DNA of 64,000 nt from Hallerella sp963597395 (GCA_963597395.1 CAVBPX010000003.1:5270-69269), one strand, 5' to 3'; shown: positions 16,118 to 24,888, numbered from the stretch's first letter. Made by a program: numbers and translations. The notes: generated by a model not told the origin, from the letters alone.

Positions 16118-17881
16118 TTACCCGATTCCGTCGAGAATTTCAAAGCGCTCGTAGGCCGTTTCCAGAAGCTTTTCCTTTTCGGCGAGGGCGTTCTGGTTCG
16201 CGATGAGTTTTGCGGGATTCGTATAGACTTCTTCGGTGCCCAGCTGCGTCTGCAGTTCCTCGATTTCGGATTCGAGCTTTTCGATTGTGGCGGGGAGCGC
16301 CTCGTATTCGCGTTCTTCCTTGTAGCTGCGCTTTTTCTTTTCCTTGGGTTTTTCGGGAGCGCTTTGGACCTTGGCGCTCGAGAATTTTTTTTCGGCTTCC
16401 TTCTCGCGCCATTTTTTGGATTCGGCGTAGTCGGAGTATCCGCCGACGCTTTCGTGAATTTCGCCGTTCTCTTCAAATCCCAGAATGTCCGTTGCGATGT
16501 TGTCGAGAAAGTCCCGGTCGTGGCTCACGGCAATCACGGTCCCGTTGTATTCGGCGAGCAGGTCGGCGAGCAGGTCGAGCGTTTCCATGTCCAGATCGTT
16601 TGTGGGCTCGTCGAGGACGAGTACATTGGACGGGTGCGAAAAGAGGCACGCCAAAAGCAGACGGTTGCGTTCGCCGCCCGAAAGGGCGCTGATGGGTCCG
16701 CGGGCACGCTCTGCCGTAAAGAGAAAATCTTGCAGGTAGCTTAGAACGTGTCGCTTTTGCCCGTTCAGGACGACGTATTCCTGCCCGTCGCCGATGTTTT
16801 CGATGAGCGATTTGTCTTCGCGAAGCCTTGTGCGCATCTGGTCAAAATAGGCAATCTGCAGATTCGTTCCGAGCCGCACGGAACCCGTTTGCGGAACGAG
16901 CGTTCCCAAGAGAATTTTCAAAAGGGTCGTTTTGCCGCAACCGTTTTTGCCCACGATGCCGACGCGGTCTCCCCGCGAGATTTCGGTCGAAAAATTTTGG
17001 ATGAGCGGAACATCTCCGTAGGAATAGGAAACGTTTTCGACGCGGGCGACGAGCCTTCCGGAACGTTCCGCTTCGGTGATTTGCATTTTGACGTTCCCCG
17101 TGCGGGTCCTTCTCTCGGCGCGTTCCTTCCTCATTTTGATGAGGGCGCGGACGCGGCCTTCGTTGCGCGTGCGCCTTGCCTGGATTCCCTTGCGGATCCA
17201 GACTTCTTCTTCGGCGAGCCTCTTGTCAAAAAGCTTGTTCGCCTTTTCCTCTTCGGCGAGAGCTTCGTCCCGATGACGTACAAATTCATCGTAGGGAAAA
17301 TTCCAGGAACGTACACGGCCGCGGTCCAGTTCGAGAATTCGCGTGGCAAGCCTCCTGACAAAGGCCCGGTCGTGGCTGATAAACAGCACGGTGCAACGGA
17401 AACGCGCAAGAATTCCCTCTATCCATTGGATGCTCGGAATGTCGAGATGGTTTGTCGGCTCGTCGAGAAGAAGCAGGTCGGGTTCTTCGGCGAGCGCCTT
17501 TGCAAAAAGAACGCGGCGCTTTTGACCGCCCGAAAGCGAGTCGTAAAACGCATCCGGATCGATGCCCGTTTTTCCCAGGACGTCTTCGCCCGTCGCGTGC
17601 CGCTCCTTGGTGCTTCCGATGACAATGTCCCGGACCGTTCCTTCCATGTGCGCGGGAATTTCCTGAATCAGGCGTGCCGTCCGCAGCCCGTTCTTCCGGA
17701 TGATTTCGCCCGAATTTGCCTCCATTTCGTCCGAAAGAATTTTGAGCAGCGTACTCTTTCCTTCGCCGTTCCGTCCCATAAGACAGACCCGCTCGTTTTC
17801 CTGCAGGTCAAAGGATACGTTGTTCAAAAGGGGAGGGTCGCTAAAGCGCAGCGTTAGGTTTTTTACGGAAAGAATCGCCAT
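16118..17881 (-). CDS. uup: ABC-F ATPase, Uup type
   Basis: The protein has 587 residues and two ABC domains without membrane segments. The first has GRNGEGKST near residue 36 and LSGGQKRR; the second has GKNGCGKTT near residue 316 and LSGGERNR. Between them lies the Arg/Lys-rich ABC-F linker, and the C-terminus is a Lys/Glu coiled coil, which marks Uup. Uup proteins bind branched DNA or ribosomes and limit transposon excision; other ABC-F members act on ribosomes. Confidence 0.9.
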   Translation of the reverse strand: MAILSVKNLTLRFSDPPLLNNVSFDLQENERVCLMGRNGEGKSTLLKILSDEMEANSGEIIRKNGLRTARLIQEIPAHMEGTVRDIVIGSTKERHATGEDVLGKTGIDPDAFYDSLSGGQKRRVLFAKALAEEPDLLLLDEPTNHLDIPSIQWIEGILARFRCTVLFISHDRAFVRRLATRILELDRGRVRSWNFPYDEFVRHRDEALAEEEKANKLFDKRLAEEEVWIRKGIQARRTRNEGRVRALIKMRKERAERRTRTGNVKMQITEAERSGRLVARVENVSYSYGDVPLIQNFSTEISRGDRVGIVGKNGCGKTTLLKILLGTLVPQTGSVRLGTNLQIAYFDQMRTRLREDKSLIENIGDGQEYVVLNGQKRHVLSYLQDFLFTAERARGPISALSGGERNRLLLACLFSHPSNVLVLDEPTNDLDMETLDLLADLLAEYNGTVIAVSHDRDFLDNIATDILGFEENGEIHESVGGYSDYAESKKWREKEAEKKFSSAKVQSAPEKPKEKKKRSYKEEREYEALPATIEKLESEIEELQTQLGTEEVYTNPAKLIANQNALAEKEKLLETAYERFEILDGIG

Positions 17882-17946
17882 ACAAAAAAGGTAGAAAAGT
17901 TTGGAAAAAAGAAAAAATTTATGTACATTTATCTTAGGTGGTATCT

Positions 17947-19296
17947 ATGGAAAAATACTTTGTCGGCATTCTTCTTTTTTCTTCTGTCGTCTTTTCTTCT
18001 CCCAAGACATTGTTCTTTCTTCCGCCCTATACGGAGACTTGGTTCAACTCGACGCCTGTGGTCGTGGAGAATGGTGACAAAACGCGACCGCTCGCCATGT
18101 CCGCCGATACGCTCGGATGGGTGCGTTACACCTGGGACGGGGATTCCTTGCCGGATTCGGTTTCCGTTTACAAGGATTCCGATTCGCTGTTTTTGGAGCC
18201 GATTGGATTCTTCGGATTTTCTGCGGAAACAATACGTGAGATTCCCATGAAGACTTTGTTTTGTGATGTGTTTTCGTATCGGGACTCCCTGTTTTTTATT
18301 CCGGAAAAAAGCTTTCGAATTGGAGAACTGGATTTGAATGAAGGCTTTTATACGGAAGATGTTCGTAAAGACCAGGGATTCTTTTTACGCGAAGAAGACT
18401 TTACCCTGTTTGTTCTTGTTCCCGATTATCCTGACTGGATTGATGAAACGCCCGTAATCGTCGATGCTAAAGATTCCAGAGATTTTTGGGAAATGGTGCC
18501 GGAAGATTCGGAATTTCCGGGATGGTTCCGTTATACTTGGGCGAAAGGGGGCTATCTCCCGGAGGAATTTTGGATTTACAAAAAATCGGATGCAATGCGG
18601 AATTCCCCGATAGGGTCAAACGGCTTTGCGCTTGGCAGAACGGATTTGGTGCCGTTCGGTCTCGAAGATGTCGATTCCCTGTTCCTTGTGCCGGACTTGA
18701 ACTATCGTTGTTATTCAAAAGGCGATGAAATTTACGGCGATCCGGGAATTGTCTATTTGAAGGACATTCGAAAGAATTGCCCGCTAAAAAAACTTTGTCT
18801 TGAGAAAGACTTCGAACCGGCCTGTCACGATATCGATTTCAACAGTTATCCCGTCTATTATTCAATCTATTCCGAGGATTCGGTCCTTGTCAAGGACGAA
18901 AAACTTTTGTTGCCGGGGTATGATTGCGTCTTCGGAGGCTTCAATCCGGGATGTGCAAACCGGTTCTTTATTGAAAGCAGCTTGTGCCAATTGGAAACCG
19001 GAAATTACCTGGTGAAAATTCGCGACGAGGTGAGCGATTCCGCATTCTTTATGCCCTATACGATTGAAACGTCAAAAATTTTTGCCGGCGCTCCTTTCCG
19101 AAACGCACAAATTCGCGTGGAAGGTGCGACCGTTTTTCTGAATGTCGTTTCTCCGACGGATTTTACGGTTTTCAGTGCGCTCGGCGCGGTCGTTCTACGC
19201 GGACGCGTTGAAAAAAATGCCGCATTGGAAATTCCGCAAAAAGGAAACTTTCTGCTTCGAACGGACACGAAAACTTTCCGCGTACAAATTAAATAG
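17947..19296 (+). CDS. Secreted protein with duplicated module and T9SS-like C-terminus
   Basis: The protein has 449 residues from ATG 17947, 5 nt after AGGTGG. A signal peptide is followed by two similar modules: one around FLPPYTETWFNSTPVVV with GWVRYTWDGDSLPDS (residues 18-95), the other around LVPDYPDWIDETPVIVD with GWFRYTWAKGGYLPEE (residues 155-230). The last 75 residues (VFSALGAVVLRGRV near the end, then GNFLLRTDTKTFRVQIK) resemble type IX secretion sorting domains. It is probably a cell-surface or exported protein. Ligand and role are unknown. Confidence 0.75.
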   Translation: MEKYFVGILLFSSVVFSSPKTLFFLPPYTETWFNSTPVVVENGDKTRPLAMSADTLGWVRYTWDGDSLPDSVSVYKDSDSLFLEPIGFFGFSAETIREIPMKTLFCDVFSYRDSLFFIPEKSFRIGELDLNEGFYTEDVRKDQGFFLREEDFTLFVLVPDYPDWIDETPVIVDAKDSRDFWEMVPEDSEFPGWFRYTWAKGGYLPEEFWIYKKSDAMRNSPIGSNGFALGRTDLVPFGLEDVDSLFLVPDLNYRCYSKGDEIYGDPGIVYLKDIRKNCPLKKLCLEKDFEPACHDIDFNSYPVYYSIYSEDSVLVKDEKLLLPGYDCVFGGFNPGCANRFFIESSLCQLETGNYLVKIRDEVSDSAFFMPYTIETSKIFAGAPFRNAQIRVEGATVFLNVVSPTDFTVFSALGAVVLRGRVEKNAALEIPQKGNFLLRTDTKTFRVQIK

Positions 19297-19297
19297 C

Positions 19298-20794
19298 TCA
19301 GCGCTTGTTCGTCGGGGCCTGTCTGACGGCAAGCTCTCCGTGGTGGCGGAAAAGGTGCTTGACGAGCGTGTGGAACCCGCGGAATACGCGGTAGCGTTCC
19401 TTCGGATTTTTGATGGCCATAATGCCCTGCTTCAGAATGTAGCTCGGGCGCAGGTAAAACTCGCGGCGGGCCTTGTCGCAAAAATCGACGAGGTCCTGGC
19501 TGGAGAGGTTTCCACGGTGAATCGTCGTGCGGTGGAATCCGTCCTTGTCGAGCCATTGGCTGTAATCGCGGCTTTCGAGGGCGCCGCTTTCGAGCGCTTC
19601 CTTGTAGGCTTCGGTTCCGGGGTAGGCCATAATCGGGTAGAATTGCGCCGTATTCGGATTCAGTTTTTTGGCGTAGTCGAGCGTCATGCGGAGCGTTTCC
19701 GCCGTGTCGCCCGGGTTTCCGACCATAAAGCATCCGTGCACGAGGAAGCCCGCCTTGCGGGCGTTCTTCATAAATTCAATTGCCTTGTCCGTGTTCTTTA
19801 CGCCCTTGTGGATGTTTTGCAAAACTTCGGGACTTGCACTTTCGAACCCGACGCACATTTCGCGTCCGCCGGCCTTGTGCATCAGTTTGAGAAGTTCAAG
19901 CGGGACGTCGGCGCGGGCGTTGCAACTCCACGTAATTTTCAATTTGCGGCGCAAAATTTCTTCGCAAATTTCCTGGACGTGCCTGTGGTTTGCCGTAAAC
20001 GTGTCGTCTTCGAAAAAGACTTCGCCCAGGTCCTCGAAATGCGCCTTGATAAATTCGAGTTCATCGACGACGTCCTTGGGATTCCGCATCCGGAACGTGT
20101 GGCCGTTCAGCGTTTGCGGAATGACGCAGTAGCTGCAGCGGTTGGGGCATCCGCGTCCGGAAAGGATGACGATGATGGGGTTGAGGTTTGCCCCGTAAAA
20201 GTAGCGCTTGTAGCAGGAGTAGAGGTGCTTGTAATAGGTTTTGCTCACCCACGGAAGCTCGTCGAGGTTCGCAATTTTGGGACCTTCGGGCTGAAAGTCG
20301 ATGCTGCCTTCCGGGGTGCGGAAGGCGAGGCCCGCGATGTCCGAGGGCTTTGCAATTTCGCCGCGTAAAAGCCTGACGAGGTTCCGCGCCGTGTAGTCCG
20401 CCTCGCCAATAATCACGTAGTCGAGGTTCGGTTCCATTTGCAGGGATTCGAGAGGCTCCGCGGTCGCATGGGTTCCGAGGATGGCCGTCGGGACTCCAAA
20501 GAGAACCTTGAGCGTCTTGATGACGGAAAGGTCGTTGATGATGCTCGGGGTGCTGGTGCTTGCGATGATGAGTTCCGGTCCGAATTCCCGAATTTTTGAA
20601 ACGGTCGCTTCGAGGTCCAGGTCCATTGCGGGACTGTCGATGAGCTGCACTTCGTTGTTGTCCGCTTCGACCGCCCCCGCCGCATAGCTGAGAAACATCG
20701 GCCAGTAGAGAGTGCTCGACTTGGTAACGCACGGGCTGCGGGATTCCCGGCTGAACATGGGGAAATATGGGGGATTTAAAAACGTAACACGCAT
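19298..20794 (-). CDS. B12-binding-domain radical SAM protein
   Basis: The protein has 498 residues from ATG 20794 (GTG 20800 is an alternative). The N-terminal cobalamin-binding-like domain is followed by the radical SAM domain with the cluster motif GRGCPNRCSYC near residue 197 and a C-terminal helical region. Members of this group (BchE-like) carry out methylations, cyclisations and lipid or hopanoid modifications. The product is not predictable. A cobalamin riboswitch-controlled operon lies 4 kb away, which may or may not be related. Confidence 0.85.
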   Translation of the reverse strand: MRVTFLNPPYFPMFSRESRSPCVTKSSTLYWPMFLSYAAGAVEADNNEVQLIDSPAMDLDLEATVSKIREFGPELIIASTSTPSIINDLSVIKTLKVLFGVPTAILGTHATAEPLESLQMEPNLDYVIIGEADYTARNLVRLLRGEIAKPSDIAGLAFRTPEGSIDFQPEGPKIANLDELPWVSKTYYKHLYSCYKRYFYGANLNPIIVILSGRGCPNRCSYCVIPQTLNGHTFRMRNPKDVVDELEFIKAHFEDLGEVFFEDDTFTANHRHVQEICEEILRRKLKITWSCNARADVPLELLKLMHKAGGREMCVGFESASPEVLQNIHKGVKNTDKAIEFMKNARKAGFLVHGCFMVGNPGDTAETLRMTLDYAKKLNPNTAQFYPIMAYPGTEAYKEALESGALESRDYSQWLDKDGFHRTTIHRGNLSSQDLVDFCDKARREFYLRPSYILKQGIMAIKNPKERYRVFRGFHTLVKHLFRHHGELAVRQAPTNKR

Positions 20795-20844
20795 AGGCAC
20801 ACAAAAAATACATTCTAATTTTAAAAAAGAACGAGGAAGAAAGA

Positions 20845-21435
20845 ATGAAACTGAAAAACCTCCTGATTGCGAGCCTTCTAGGGCTCTCGGGCGTCTTTGC
20901 CGCGGACCTGGACACGGTTCGGGTCCTTTCGGAAACGGGCTCCCTGCAGGAACTTTACACGGTTCAAAAAGGCTCGCAGGTGCGGGAAGGACGCTTTACG
21001 TCCTACTATCCCGACGGAAAGCTCGGCGTCGAAGCGGACTACAAAAACGGAAAGCTCGACGGCCTCTACACGAGCTATTATGCGAGCGGTGCGCCTTGGC
21101 AAAAGATCCAATATGCAAACGGGATGGAACACGGCAATTCCGAAACCTTTTACGAAAACGGCAAACGGAAAAACCTCGACGTCTATTCTATCGGAATGCT
21201 TGAAGGCGTTTCAAAAAGCTGGGACAAAAACGGTACGCTGCGTTCGGAGTTTCGCTACGAGAACGGTCGCATCGAGGGCGTCGCCAAAATGTATAGCGAC
21301 CAGGGAATCATTTCCGAGGACATGGAATTTGTGCACGGCGTTCGCGAAGGCGCCTATCACAAGTACAACAAGGGAATTCTTGTGCACACGGCAAAGTTCG
21401 TTCGGAACCGCTGCGTGGAAAACTGCGACTTTTAA
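20845..21435 (+). CDS. Exported MORN-repeat protein
   Basis: The protein has 196 residues with a signal peptide (MKLKNLLIASLLGLSGVFA). At least five MORN-2 type repeats follow, such as GRFTSYYPDGKLGVEADYKNG, GLYTSYYASGAPWQKIQYANG and GVSKSWDKNGTLRSEFRYENG (each split here at natural repeat borders). Such proteins are often annotated YwqK-like antitoxins, a name that says little here. It overlaps the convergent dedA gene by 4 nt. Confidence 0.8.
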   Translation: MKLKNLLIASLLGLSGVFAADLDTVRVLSETGSLQELYTVQKGSQVREGRFTSYYPDGKLGVEADYKNGKLDGLYTSYYASGAPWQKIQYANGMEHGNSETFYENGKRKNLDVYSIGMLEGVSKSWDKNGTLRSEFRYENGRIEGVAKMYSDQGIISEDMEFVHGVREGAYHKYNKGILVHTAKFVRNRCVENCDF

Positions 21436-22124
21436 CCTTTCTTTTTTCGAAGGCCCTTAAAGAGAATGTAGCCGACAAAGAGGGCGGCGAGTCCGAGTAG
21501 AATCATCGAAAGTTCGGAGTTGTACTTTTGGATGATATCGCTTTGACCGTGCGCGACGACGCCGAGAACGGCCAAAACCGTGTTCCAGAGGAGCGCGCCG
21601 AGCGTTGTAAAAAGGGCGAACGGGAAAAGCTTCATGCCCGAAAGTCCGGCGGGGATGGAAATCAGCTGGCGAATTGCCGGGATGAGCCTTCCGACAAACG
21701 TGGAAACGGCGCCGTGTTTTCTGAAAAATTCTTCGGCATCCTCCACTTTTTTCGAATCAAGAAGGCACATCTGTCCAATGCGGGAGTCGGCAAAGCGATA
21801 GACTATCGGGCGTCCGAGAAACTTGGCGAGGTAGTAGTTGACAAACGCTCCGATGAGCGCTCCGAGCGTGGCAAAGACAACGAGGAGAACAATGTTCAGG
21901 CCGGAACCCGGCTGCAGGGCCTTGTAGGCCGCGGGCGGTACGACAATTTCGCTCGGGAAGGGAATGAAGGAACTTTCCACGGCCATTAAAAGCGTTACGG
22001 AACCGTAGTTCAGGTTTTCGCTATACCAGTCCGTCACTTTTGTGTAGATGGATGTGGAATCGCCGGCAAATGCCGCGGACGAAAGAAAAAGGACAAATAC
22101 AAACAGAAGGGAAAGTTTTTTCAT
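21432..22124 (-). CDS. DedA-family membrane protein
   Basis: The protein has 230 residues. After an apparent signal sequence it has the SNARE-associated/DedA core: ESSFIPFPSEIVVPPAAY near residue 50, a re-entrant loop, and GRLIPAIRQLISIPAG near residue 142, with several membrane helices. DedA proteins translocate undecaprenyl phosphate or phosphatidylethanolamine. A MITE-like repeat lies 37 nt upstream of its start. Confidence 0.9.
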   Translation of the reverse strand: MKKLSLLFVFVLFLSSAAFAGDSTSIYTKVTDWYSENLNYGSVTLLMAVESSFIPFPSEIVVPPAAYKALQPGSGLNIVLLVVFATLGALIGAFVNYYLAKFLGRPIVYRFADSRIGQMCLLDSKKVEDAEEFFRKHGAVSTFVGRLIPAIRQLISIPAGLSGMKLFPFALFTTLGALLWNTVLAVLGVVAHGQSDIIQKYNSELSMILLGLAALFVGYILFKGLRKKKG

Positions 22125-22160
22125 GCGGTTCCTTGAGTTATTTCAAAAGATAGTATAAGA

Positions 22161-22320
22161 GGTCACCTCTAAAAATTCAATTTTCAAAAATTTGGTTGCG
22201 ATACTTCGCGCTAGCAGTCATTCAAAGAGCCAAAGACATCCAGTATTAGCCACTTTTCTTTCCTGCCATCGCTTGGTCTCACTCAAAGTTTCTTTACCAA
22301 AGCAATTTTTAGAGGTTTCC
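22161..22320. mobile_element. MITE-like element, copy A (160 bp)
   Basis: Terminal inverted repeats GGTCACCTCTAAAAATT (left) and AATTTTTAGAGGTTTCC (right) bound an element whose interior matches copy B at 44573 except for about 39 extra bases in the middle. No transposase is encoded. It lies between dedA and the tyrosine recombinase gene. ATAA follows the right end; the same four bases occur 2 nt away from the left end. Confidence 0.8.
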
Positions 22321-22338
22321 ATAAAAACCGCGACCGCC

Positions 22339-23172
22339 CTATTTGAGGCGGTTGAACTTTTTCATTTCCCGGTCGAGCAGCGTGTCAATGTATTTGGCGT
22401 AGATGAGGGTCGTTTCCAGGTTGCGGTGGCCCAAAAGCTTGCTTGTGACGGGAAGCGGGATTCCAATCGTGATGCAAGTCGTCGCAAACGTGTGCCGTGC
22501 GATGTGGCAGTGCAAATGCCTGTAGCAGCCGAGCTTTTTGGCTCCGCTTCGCAGGCGCCTGTTGAAAAAGGCGTTGTCCGCAACGTGAAAAATGCGCCCG
22601 CTTGCGGGTCTTTTCAACAGAAGGCGCGCCTGGGCGGGAATCGGAATATAGACGGCTTCGCCCGTCTTGTGCATTCGCTTGTGAATTTTCCAGTCGATGA
22701 TTTCTTTGGCGTCCAGGGATCTCAAATCGCTAAAGCGCAGCCCGGTAAAGCAGGCAAAAAGGAACGTGCGGACGGCGTCCCGCTCGGATTCTCGCAAGTT
22801 TTTTTCGCGGTCGAGAAAGTTTACATAGAGCGATTTCAGTTCGCGGACGGTGAGAAACTCCCTGGTCGAAACGGTCCGCCGGATTTTGATGCGCTTAAAA
22901 GGATCCTTTTCGAGCATGTCGTCGGAAATGAGTTTGTTTGTAAAACGGCGGAAGATGGAAAGGGATTTTCCGATGGTCGATTCGTGGTTTCCCGAAGCTT
23001 TTAAATGTTCGCGATAAGCCCGGATGAATTCCGTTGAAATTTCGTCAATCGAAAGCCTTGGCGCAAAGGCTTGAATCTTGTGCAGGTTTTCGCGGTAAGT
23101 GCGAACCGTGCTTTCGGCGAGAGTTTCGGAATCCTCTGTGAGATATTTTTGGGCAATGTCGATAAAGAGCAT
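22339..23172 (-). CDS. Tyrosine recombinase (phage integrase family)
   Basis: The protein has 277 residues. The N-terminal SAM-like DNA-binding domain (residues 5-90) is followed by the catalytic domain with Arg in TGLRFSDL near residue 143, HIARH near residue 227, GHRNLETT near residue 252 and the nucleophile Tyr in IYAKY near 262. This is a complete active-site set. It is smaller than XerC/D and closer in layout to site-specific integrases and invertases of the Bacteroidota. Its ribosome binding site is in a hairpin (23177-23198). A MITE lies 18 nt past its stop. Confidence 0.9.
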   Translation of the reverse strand: MLFIDIAQKYLTEDSETLAESTVRTYRENLHKIQAFAPRLSIDEISTEFIRAYREHLKASGNHESTIGKSLSIFRRFTNKLISDDMLEKDPFKRIKIRRTVSTREFLTVRELKSLYVNFLDREKNLRESERDAVRTFLFACFTGLRFSDLRSLDAKEIIDWKIHKRMHKTGEAVYIPIPAQARLLLKRPASGRIFHVADNAFFNRRLRSGAKKLGCYRHLHCHIARHTFATTCITIGIPLPVTSKLLGHRNLETTLIYAKYIDTLLDREMKKFNRLK

Positions 23173-23176
23173 AAGG

Positions 23177-23198
23177 GCCTCCGGTTAAAAACGGAGGC
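23177..23198 (-). promoter_or_regulatory. Hairpin covering the recombinase ribosome binding site
   Basis: On the minus strand GCCTCCG pairs with CGGAGGC across an 8-nt loop. The 3' arm contains GGAGG, 5 nt from the ATG at 23172, so the Shine-Dalgarno sequence is base-paired when the stem forms. There is no T-run after it, so it is not a typical terminator for gltD. Confidence 0.65.
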
Positions 23199-23210
23199 AA
23201 AATATTTTCT

Positions 23211-24623
23211 TTATCCGTTGCAAAGATCCCGGTGAATTTTTTCGGCGATTTCACGGCCGGTGCGCAGCGCGAGTACGACGGTTTTCGGTCCGTAGAGGGC
23301 GTCCCCGCCGACGTAGATTTTCTTTTTGGCTTCTTCGCCGCTCGCGGAATCGATAATTTCGGTCGAAACCCGGTTTCCGACGGCAAAGATGACCGTGTCG
23401 CATTCGATTGTTTCGGCGGCTCCTTCGACGGGAACGGGCGTGGGACGTCCGTGTTCGTCGGGTTCTCCGAGTTCAAGGACTCCGAGATTTGCGCCTTTGA
23501 CGCGACCGTTTTCGTCGGCGATAAAACCGCTCGGGCTGCGGAGTTCCAGGACTTCGACGCCTTCTTCCATCGCCTCGTGAATTTCCGTCCAGCAGGCGGG
23601 CATCTCCTTGACTGTCCGACGATAGACCAGTCGAACTTTTTCCGCTCCTTCGCGGAACGCCATTCGGGCCGCGTCCATTGCCACGTTTCCGCCGCCGATG
23701 ACGATGACGTTTTTTCCCGAATCGAGGCTCTCGCCGCGGTTTGCGCTTCGCAGGTAGTCCCTCGCCGTCCAAATTCCCTTGAGGTCCTTTCCCGGAACGT
23801 TCGGAACGATAGGCTCATTTGCGCCGTTTCCGACAAAGATCGCGTCAAATCCCATCTTTAACAGGTCGTTGACGGAAAGGTCCCGTCCGATGTGGGTCTT
23901 CGGATGGGTGACGATTCCCATTTCCGGCAAAATGGAAAGTTCGTAGTCGAGAATTTTTTTGGGAAGGCGGAACTCCGGGATGCCGTAGCGCAAAACGCCT
24001 CCCAGCTCGTCGTATTCGTCAAAAATTTCGACATGATGTCCGCGTGTCCGAAGATCGATGGCCGCTCCGAGCCCTGCGGGGCCCGCTCCGACGACGGCAA
24101 TTTTCTTGCCCGTAGAAGCGGCAATCGGGAGCGCCTTTTTTCCGCCCAGATGTTCGCGCTCGTAGTCGGCGCAAAAGCGCTCCATGTTTCCCATGTGAAT
24201 TCCCTTGGCGGGATCCTTGAGAACCTTTCCGAGCGCACAGTTTGATTGGCACTGCCTTTCGTGCGGGCAGACGCGGCTGCAAATGGAAGGAATTAGGGAC
24301 GTCTGGCGAATCAGGTCTATCGCCTTTTGAAAGTCGCCCTTGGCGACAAATTCCAGATATTCCGGAATGGGCATTCCGATGGGGCACGCCGCCGTGCAGG
24401 CGGGCTTTTTGCACTTCATGCAGCGGTTGGCTTCGACGCGGGCCTGTGCCACGGTAAATCCCAGGTTTGCCTCGTTCATCGTGGAACGCCTGGAAACCGG
24501 GTCGAGCTCTGCGGCAAATTGCGGAGGGATCTGTCTTTTTTCCTTTAACGAAACTTCCGGAAGCTCGGCAATGCGCGCGAGTTCCTTTTGGGCTGCAAAA
24601 TCAAGAGCTTCAATGTCCGGCAT
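23211..24623 (-). CDS. gltD: Glutamate synthase small subunit (NADPH) or homologue
   Basis: The protein has 470 residues. The N-terminal ferredoxin-like region has two cysteine clusters (CMKCKKPACTAACP and CSRVCPHERQCQSNC), followed by FAD-binding GAGPAGLGAA near residue 178 and NADPH-binding GGGNVAMDAAR near residue 310. GltD passes electrons to the large subunit, which is not in the window, so a stand-alone role (for example NADPH:ferredoxin-like or homotetrameric form) is possible. Its upstream region contains a perfect palindrome. Confidence 0.9.
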   Translation of the reverse strand: MPDIEALDFAAQKELARIAELPEVSLKEKRQIPPQFAAELDPVSRRSTMNEANLGFTVAQARVEANRCMKCKKPACTAACPIGMPIPEYLEFVAKGDFQKAIDLIRQTSLIPSICSRVCPHERQCQSNCALGKVLKDPAKGIHMGNMERFCADYEREHLGGKKALPIAASTGKKIAVVGAGPAGLGAAIDLRTRGHHVEIFDEYDELGGVLRYGIPEFRLPKKILDYELSILPEMGIVTHPKTHIGRDLSVNDLLKMGFDAIFVGNGANEPIVPNVPGKDLKGIWTARDYLRSANRGESLDSGKNVIVIGGGNVAMDAARMAFREGAEKVRLVYRRTVKEMPACWTEIHEAMEEGVEVLELRSPSGFIADENGRVKGANLGVLELGEPDEHGRPTPVPVEGAAETIECDTVIFAVGNRVSTEIIDSASGEEAKKKIYVGGDALYGPKTVVLALRTGREIAEKIHRDLCNG

Positions 24624-24642
24624 AAAGTTTTCACCTTAAATC

Positions 24643-24656
24643 GTACAAATTTGTAC
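24643..24656. promoter_or_regulatory. Perfect 14-bp palindrome upstream of gltD
   Basis: GTACAAATTTGTAC lies 20 nt before the gltD start. A minus-strand TATATT (24675-24670) sits 13 nt upstream of it, so the palindrome would fall just downstream of the transcription start, a common operator position for a repressor. Confidence 0.5.
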
Positions 24657-24708
24657 TGTTTGGTGTAGTAATATAGTTTTTTGAACGGCATTATTGTAAA
24701 ATTTTCGT

Positions 24709-24728
24709 CCGTACATTTTTTTGTATGG
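24709..24728. promoter_or_regulatory. Second, imperfect palindrome upstream of gltD
   Basis: CCGTACA and TGTATGG form near-perfect inverted arms around a T-rich centre. The half-site GTACA matches that of the palindrome at 24643, 66 bp away, which supports a two-site operator. Confidence 0.35.
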
Positions 24729-24773
24729 ATTTTTGGGGACGAATTTTCTAAAAAAGGCTTGAAAATGCGCTTT

Positions 24774-24807
24774 GGGAACCTCTAAAAATTGCTTTGGTAA
24801 AGAAAAT
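24774..24807. mobile_element. Truncated MITE end, copy D (34 bp)
   Basis: GGGAACCTCTAAAAATT followed by GCTTTGGTAAAGAAA matches the right end of copies A and B in reverse orientation (32 of 33 positions against copy A), then the similarity stops. Only one terminus is left. Confidence 0.7.
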
Positions 24808-24835
24808 CGGGCATTCGGAAATTTCCCGTCATATT

Positions 24836-24880
24836 GAAAAAGACAGGGACGCCCGATGCCGGGCGGCCCTGTCGAGGTCT
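24836..24880 (-). terminator. Intrinsic terminator of the B12 lipoprotein operon
   Basis: On the minus strand a long stem (GACAGGG, then CGCCCG, loop, CGGGCG, then CCCTGTC) is followed by TTTTT. It lies just after the lipoprotein stop at 24889. Confidence 0.9.
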
Positions 24881-24888
24881 TTTAAAAA

